The notes under the pieces are model-generated. The model made no database searches, was not told the DNA's origin, and saw nothing but the letters and a program-made list of their open reading frames with translations. Below are positions 32,426 through 36,291 of a stretch of DNA of 36,291 nt, in pieces. Origin of the DNA: Brachybacterium nesterenkovii (lineage in GTDB: Bacteria; Actinomycetota; Actinomycetes; Actinomycetales; Dermabacteraceae); contig NZ_FWFG01000110.1 in NCBI RefSeq assembly GCF_900163655.1, positions 1 to 36,291 of the forward strand, written 5' to 3'. A program made the position numbers and the translations under genes. How positions within the stretch are numbered: position 1 is the first letter of the stretch; each line of letters starts with the position of its first letter.

Positions 32426-32534
32426 GGGAGGGGCTGCTCCTGGGGGTGCGGGAGGGTCGTCGGGGCGGACGGGTCAGCGGGGGCGGTCGGGCACCGTCCG
32501 CGGCAGACGATCGGGCGCGAGGGCCCGGCGCAGG

Positions 32535-33248
32535 TCAGTCCTCGTCATCCGCGGACTTCTCGAGCAGCGGGAGGTCGTCGATCGTCACGAGCCGCGAGAA
32601 CACCGCGTGCTCCACGAGCCGGGCGCGCCGGTTGCTGGCGAGCTTCCCGGGCCCTCCCCGCAGTCCGCGGACGCCGATGCGGTCGAGCTTGTCGCACACG
32701 TTGTCCAGCTTCCGGTTGAACTTCGTCGACGGCCAGCCGAGCCGGGCGGCTGCCTGCGCGGAGGTGGGCACGGAGGAGATACCGGAGCCCTCGCGGGTGA
32801 GCATCGGCTCGGCGAGCGCGAGGATGAGCTGCTTCTGGCTCAGGGTGAGCGCGATCGGGCCGACGGTCGTCTCCCCCACCGGGTCGTCGACGCTCGGCGT
32901 GCGCTCGAACTCGGGCGACTCGGCGTGGATCGAGAGGTCGTAGGTGGTCGGGCCGGCGGTGAACACCACCTTCGTCACGTCGAAGACGAGCGGGATGCGG
33001 GCACCGGGGGCGAGCCAGGCCTGCATCGTGCCGGTGGTGTCGGTGATCGTGGCCGACAGCCGCGCCCCGATGTTGACCAGCCACCACATCGAGTCGACCT
33101 GCACGATGGAGAGGAACTGCCGGTGCAGGAACGGGTTGTCCTCGTCGATCGTGAGCTGGGCGTCGCGCCCGATCGTGAGCTCCTCGCCCTCCTCGATCCG
33201 GAACCATTCGCCGCAGAACTCCACGGAGACCGCTGCCATCGTGCTCAT
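32535..33248 (-). CDS. FHA-like protein with a C-terminal helical, possibly winged-helix, domain
   Basis: A 237-residue protein. Residues 4-108 resemble an FHA fold (GEELTIGRDAQLTIDEDNPFLHRQFLSIVQVDSMWWLVNIGARLSATI) but lack the canonical Ser-x-x-His and Asn-Gly pair in standard form (LHRQF instead), so phospho-Thr binding is uncertain. Residues 130-225 are helical (LSQKQLILALAEPML, SAQAAARLGWPSTKFNRKLDNVCDKLDRIGVRGLRGG) and look like a winged helix such as is found in regulators. The ATG at 33248 is very close to GAGGGAGG; an ATG at 33239 with better spacing is an alternative. It sits between the kinase and the motor ATPase. It may be the local regulator; that is inference. Confidence 0.75.
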   Translation of the reverse strand: MSTMAAVSVEFCGEWFRIEEGEELTIGRDAQLTIDEDNPFLHRQFLSIVQVDSMWWLVNIGARLSATITDTTGTMQAWLAPGARIPLVFDVTKVVFTAGPTTYDLSIHAESPEFERTPSVDDPVGETTVGPIALTLSQKQLILALAEPMLTREGSGISSVPTSAQAAARLGWPSTKFNRKLDNVCDKLDRIGVRGLRGGPGKLASNRRARLVEHAVFSRLVTIDDLPLLEKSADDED

Positions 33249-33288
33249 CCCTCCCTCGTGCCCGCCGCCGGGATCGGCGACGGGGTCC

Positions 33289-34983
33289 TCACATGCATGC
33301 CTCGCCCGCGGACTGCGCCGCGCCGCTGGGCACGCGCACCGCGACCTGCACGCACGCGTGGTCGTGATGCGGCGGCGCGTTCATCACCATGGACTCGCGC
33401 CCTGCCACCTCCTGCGGCTCCCCGAACTGCCGGTAGCCGTCCTCCATATCCTTCCAGCTGACGAGGTAGACGTCGCCCTGCGCGAAGCCCTGCGGGCGGC
33501 TCCACGAGATGCGGGCCTTGTCGACCTCGGTCCCCGGCATGTCGATCTTCTCGATCCGGATGTCCGTGGGCGCGGCGACGTCGCGGTCGTCGAAGGCCAC
33601 GGGCTCGGTGGTATCGTCCGGCGGCGTCGGTCCCTCCTTCTCGGGGAACGCCGCTCTGACTCCGAGCACGGCGCCGACCCCGACGGCGAGCACGAGCGCC
33701 CCGACCACGGACAGGACCAGCCACGGCGGCAGCCCCAGGCCACGCCCCTCCGGCTCCGGGTCCGGATCCGCCTCCGCCTCGAGGGGCGAGCGCGGGGGAA
33801 GGGATGCGGACGGCCGCAGCATGGTGCGCGGTGCCGTCGACTCCCCCGGCGCGGCTGCGCGCGAGGCCGCGAGCTCGCCGGGAGCCGGGGCGATGCCCGC
33901 GAACGGGTCGATCTCGCGCTGCGCGGGCGAGTGCGCTCCCGGTATGCCCATTGCGCCGTGCATGCCCTGCGCTCCCGGCACGCCCTGCGCCCCGGGGGCG
34001 CCCTGCATGCCCGGGGCGCCCGGGGCGATCGTCGTGATCGAGCGGATCCGCGTGTGCATGTCGAGGTCGTCGGGCTCGGCGCGGGCGGCGACCGGCTGCC
34101 GCGAGCGGTCCTCGAGGACGTCCATGGCCGTGACCGGCAGCGAGAGCTCCGCCTCGACCTGCTGCAGGGCGCGGCCGAAGGCGAGGGCGCTGTCGTAGCG
34201 CGCCGCGGGGTCCTTGGCCATCGCGACGGCCAGCACCCGGCTGAGGGAGGCCGGGGCGTCGGGCCTCTCCAGCGGCGGCAGCGGCATCGTCTCGATGCGC
34301 CGGATCAGCTCCGCGGCCGTGTTGCGCCGGTCCGTGGCCTCGAAGGGCGTGCGGCCGGCCAGGAGCGAGTAGACCGTCGCCGCGAGCGAGAACACGTCCG
34401 AGCGCACATCCGCGCGCGGCGGGTCCGCGAAGCACTCCGGCGGCGACCACGGGATCGACATCCCCGTGGAGTCCTCGATGTCCCCGGCCTCCGTCGTCGC
34501 GATCGAGATCCCGAAGTCCGTGAGCGCGGGACGGTTGTACTCGGTCACGAGGATGTTGGCCGGCTTGATGTCCCGGTGCAGCACCCCGGCGCGGTGCGCG
34601 GTCTCCACGGCACCGGCGATCATGACGCCCACGCGCAGGGCCTCCTCGACGGCGATGCGCTCGCTGCGGAAGCGGACGCCGTAGTTGGGTCGCGAGCAGT
34701 ACTCCATGACAATGCACGGGCGCCCGTCATCGGCCACCTCGGCCTGGTGGATCGTGACGATCGAGGGGTGGGTGGACATCGCGGCCATGACGTTGGCCTC
34801 GGCCTCGAACTGGGCGCGCACGCCCAGGTCCCCGATGCCGGAGAGGAGCACCTTGACGGCGACCTCGCGCTGGGGGCGCTCCTGCCGGTACAGGAACACG
34901 TCCGCGAAGCCGCCGCCGCCGAGCACGGAGCGGAACTCGTAGCCGTCCAGCCGCGGCGGACGGGAGGGCGCGCGGGGGCTCAT
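33289..34983 (-). CDS. Membrane Ser/Thr protein kinase with a collagen-like linker and an extracytoplasmic domain
   Basis: A 564-residue PknB-type kinase. Cytoplasmic residues 14-275 form the kinase: GGGGFADVF loop (22-30), ATP-binding K44, catalytic HRDIKPAN (136-143, D138), DFG (156-158) and SPPE (180-183) in place of APE. A disordered linker follows, with about ten Gly-X-Y triplets at 322-351 (GAPGMQGAPGAQGVPGAQG and onward), then a membrane helix at about 420-444. The outside part (about 465-564) has strand patterns like a fibronectin type III domain (PTDIRIEKID, ARISWSRPQG, YLVSWKDM) and two Cys near the end. The ATG at 34983 overlaps the FHA gene stop (ATGA). Likely targets are the FHA proteins and the EssC-like ATPase, by position only. 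Confidence 0.9.
   Translation of the reverse strand: MSPRAPSRPPRLDGYEFRSVLGGGGFADVFLYRQERPQREVAVKVLLSGIGDLGVRAQFEAEANVMAAMSTHPSIVTIHQAEVADDGRPCIVMEYCSRPNYGVRFRSERIAVEEALRVGVMIAGAVETAHRAGVLHRDIKPANILVTEYNRPALTDFGISIATTEAGDIEDSTGMSIPWSPPECFADPPRADVRSDVFSLAATVYSLLAGRTPFEATDRRNTAAELIRRIETMPLPPLERPDAPASLSRVLAVAMAKDPAARYDSALAFGRALQQVEAELSLPVTAMDVLEDRSRQPVAARAEPDDLDMHTRIRSITTIAPGAPGMQGAPGAQGVPGAQGMHGAMGIPGAHSPAQREIDPFAGIAPAPGELAASRAAAPGESTAPRTMLRPSASLPPRSPLEAEADPDPEPEGRGLGLPPWLVLSVVGALVLAVGVGAVLGVRAAFPEKEGPTPPDDTTEPVAFDDRDVAAPTDIRIEKIDMPGTEVDKARISWSRPQGFAQGDVYLVSWKDMEDGYRQFGEPQEVAGRESMVMNAPPHHDHACVQVAVRVPSGAAQSAGEACM
33934..34020 (-). repeat. Gly-X-Y coding repeat in the kinase linker
   Basis: These bases encode about ten consecutive Gly-X-Y triplets, several with Pro in Y or X (GAP, GVP, GIP). 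The DNA is a degenerate 9- to 18-base repeat of GGCGCCCTGC-like units on the reverse strand. Confidence 0.75.
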
Positions 34984-36291
34984 GCGCGCTCCGTCCAGCG
35001 CAGGATCACGCCGTCCCCGATGTCCAGGGCGTCGCCGCTGCGCAGCAGGACCGGGGTATGCGGTCGCAGGCGCACCTGCGCCTGCTGACCCCGCATCAGG
35101 CGGGTCCCGTTGGTTGTCGCGAGGTCCACCACCACGACATGCCAGCCCTCCGGCCGGATCTCCAGGTGGGAGCGGGAGATGTCCTGCTGGGGGCTCGGGA
35201 CCGTCACCAGCAGCGGCACGTCGTCACCGCTCACGCGGGAGGCTCGCGGGCGACGCCCGAGGACGACCGTGCGATCCAGCCGCACCGAGCCGCCGGAGGA
35301 GATCTCGAGCGTTCCCAGCGGCGGCCGCTCGACGGAGCGGACCGACCCGTCCAGAGGCGCACCGCAGACGCGGCAGACACCGCTGTCCGGGGGCGACGGG
35401 TGCCCTGCGGCGCACAGCTGCGCGGCCACCATCACGGGGGCACCGGACGACGTCGACGGCTGCGAGCTCGGCGCCTGCGACCCCACGGCGGCGGGCGATG
35501 CCGCCGGCACCGCCGATGCGGACGCTCCGGGGTGCGGCGGGAGACCGCGGGCCGACGGGGTCGAGGACCCGGCGGCCTGCACAGCGGGCTGGGCCGGTCC
35601 GGTCGGGCGCGCTGTCGAGGACGCGGTGGCGGGAGGCGCCGTGGGCGATTCCCGAGGGGGGACCGACGAGGCGGAGGCGGAAGCGCCCGCCGCGGTCCGG
35701 CCCATGCCGGGGACCCAGTCGATGAACTCCACCGGGGCCGGAGCGTCCGCGACAGGAGCGGCCGGCGCCTGATCCGCCGCGCTCGGCTCCGGCACCTGCG
35801 CGGGCTCCGGATCGGGCTCAGGACGGTCGGCCGGATCGTCACCGCCCGGGCGCACCGCGGCGTCCTCGATGCGCCGGTGCAGCGTCGCGCCGAACAGCTC
35901 GTCATACGAGGAGTCCACGGGCTCATCGGGCGTGCTGCCCGGGGCCGCCGATGCCGTCGCAGGAGACGGCACGTCCGCAGGAGGCGGCGGATCTGCCGGA
36001 GGGGGCGCGGGAGCAGAAGCGGGAGCCGACCAAGGCGCAGGGGACGACATGGGCTCAGCGATCGGCGCGGGAGCCGGGGGCGGCGCCGGGGCTGGGGATG
36101 GTGCAGGAGCGGGCACAGGCGCAGGTGCAGGCACAGGCGCGGGTGCTGGTGCAGGTGCAGGCACCGGCACAGCTGCAGGCGCAGGCGCAGACTCGGCCGG
36201 TGCAGGGTCGTCGGGGACGAACTCCATCGTGGCGGGATCCTGCGCCGGCCGAGTCTGCGCCTGCGCCTGCAGCTGTGCCGGTGCCTGCACC
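34980..36291 (-). CDS. Pro/Ala-rich FHA-domain protein with a zinc-ribbon (start beyond the right edge)
   Basis: At least 436 residues; the frame is open to the window end, so the true start is outside. The visible N-terminal ~270 residues are low-complexity Pro, Ala, Ser and Glu, including long PAPAP runs. A CAAGHPSPPDSGVCRVCG segment (about 293-310) looks like a zinc-ribbon with three Cys and one His. The C-terminal ~110 residues form a canonical FHA domain: VVLGRRPRASRV, DISRSHLEIRPEGWHVVVVDLATTNGTRLMRG. FHA binds phospho-Thr; the downstream kinase, joined by an ATGA overlap, is the probable partner. T7SS loci of other actinobacteria also encode FHA proteins. It has no membrane segment in the visible part. 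Confidence 0.88.
   Translation of the reverse strand, partial: VQAPAQLQAQAQTRPAQDPATMEFVPDDPAPAESAPAPAAVPVPAPAPAPAPVPAPAPVPAPAPSPAPAPPPAPAPIAEPMSSPAPWSAPASAPAPPPADPPPPADVPSPATASAAPGSTPDEPVDSSYDELFGATLHRRIEDAAVRPGGDDPADRPEPDPEPAQVPEPSAADQAPAAPVADAPAPVEFIDWVPGMGRTAAGASASASSVPPRESPTAPPATASSTARPTGPAQPAVQAAGSSTPSARGLPPHPGASASAVPAASPAAVGSQAPSSQPSTSSGAPVMVAAQLCAAGHPSPPDSGVCRVCGAPLDGSVRSVERPPLGTLEISSGGSVRLDRTVVLGRRPRASRVSGDDVPLLVTVPSPQQDISRSHLEIRPEGWHVVVVDLATTNGTRLMRGQQAQVRLRPHTPVLLRSGDALDIGDGVILRWTERA
36068..36190. repeat. Hexamer-type repeats coding for the Pro-Ala tail
   Basis: The sequence is a run of degenerate GCAGGC, GCAGGT and GCACAG hexamers that encode alternating Pro and Ala on the reverse strand. 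Such repeats can gain or lose units by slippage. Confidence 0.7.

Noticed and set aside
27875-32719. A 1614-residue open frame on the plus strand
   Set aside because: It is fully antisense to the EssC-like gene, whose product has clear FHA and FtsK motifs. High GC content keeps the opposite frame open, and its translation is repetitive Arg/Gly/Asp without any domain.

Overview
The window is very GC-rich DNA from an actinobacterium. A Micrococcales lineage such as Brachybacterium or a relative is my best guess. This is inferred from base composition, GTG starts, the rpmG/HadA-like/MaoC/murB gene order and the WXG100 secretion genes; I ran no database search. Most of the window is dense single-copy chromosome, and no insertion sequence, prophage or CRISPR array is visible.

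Layout. (1) Positions 2-1919 (+): a uridine kinase-like domain fused to a NUDIX hydrolase, cut by the left edge, then an APH-family kinase. (2) Positions 1953-9361 (-): a nucleoside uptake and breakdown unit. It holds a BmpA lipoprotein, a strong hairpin, a double ABC ATPase, two permeases, cytidine deaminase and thymidine phosphorylase, mostly joined by 4-base stop/start overlaps. (3) Positions 9547-12172 (-): an M20 amidohydrolase and a GDP-mannose pyrophosphorylase. (4) Positions 12446-15847 (+): sdhCDAB, succinate dehydrogenase, closed by a strong hairpin. (5) Positions 16122-17237 (+): an unrecognised 371-residue protein. (6) Positions 17355-23241 (-): xthA-like nuclease, folD, glyA, murB, two hot-dog dehydratases and rpmG, with tRNA-Met, tRNA-Thr and tRNA-Tyr behind them. 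(7) yajQ (+) and htpX (-), convergent across a large hairpin. (8) Positions 25803-36291 (-): a type VII secretion (T7SS, WXG100) locus. It holds an FHA/zinc-ribbon protein (cut by the right edge), a membrane Ser/Thr kinase, a second FHA-like protein, a 1485-residue FHA-FtsK/SpoIIIE ATPase of EssC type, three WXG100 proteins and a small protein of unknown role.

How they work together. In block 2 the lipoprotein binds a nucleoside, the ABC complex imports it, Cdd deaminates cytidine or deoxycytidine, and DeoA splits off the base. The uridine kinase/NUDIX gene at the left edge may belong to the same salvage theme. In block 8 the kinase, its two FHA partners and the FHA-bearing motor ATPase suggest phosphorylation-controlled secretion of the WXG100 proteins. 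Core components EccB, EccD, EccE and MycP are not in the window and may lie beyond the right edge.

The most notable new signal is a palindromic element of 23 bases, 21 of them identical between two copies. The copies lie upstream of two separate WXG100 transcription units, each exactly 22 bases from a -10-like hexamer, and look like operators of a small T7SS regulon. A nested 94-base hairpin, a Gly-X-Y (collagen-like) linker in the kinase, and several short tandem repeats also stand out.
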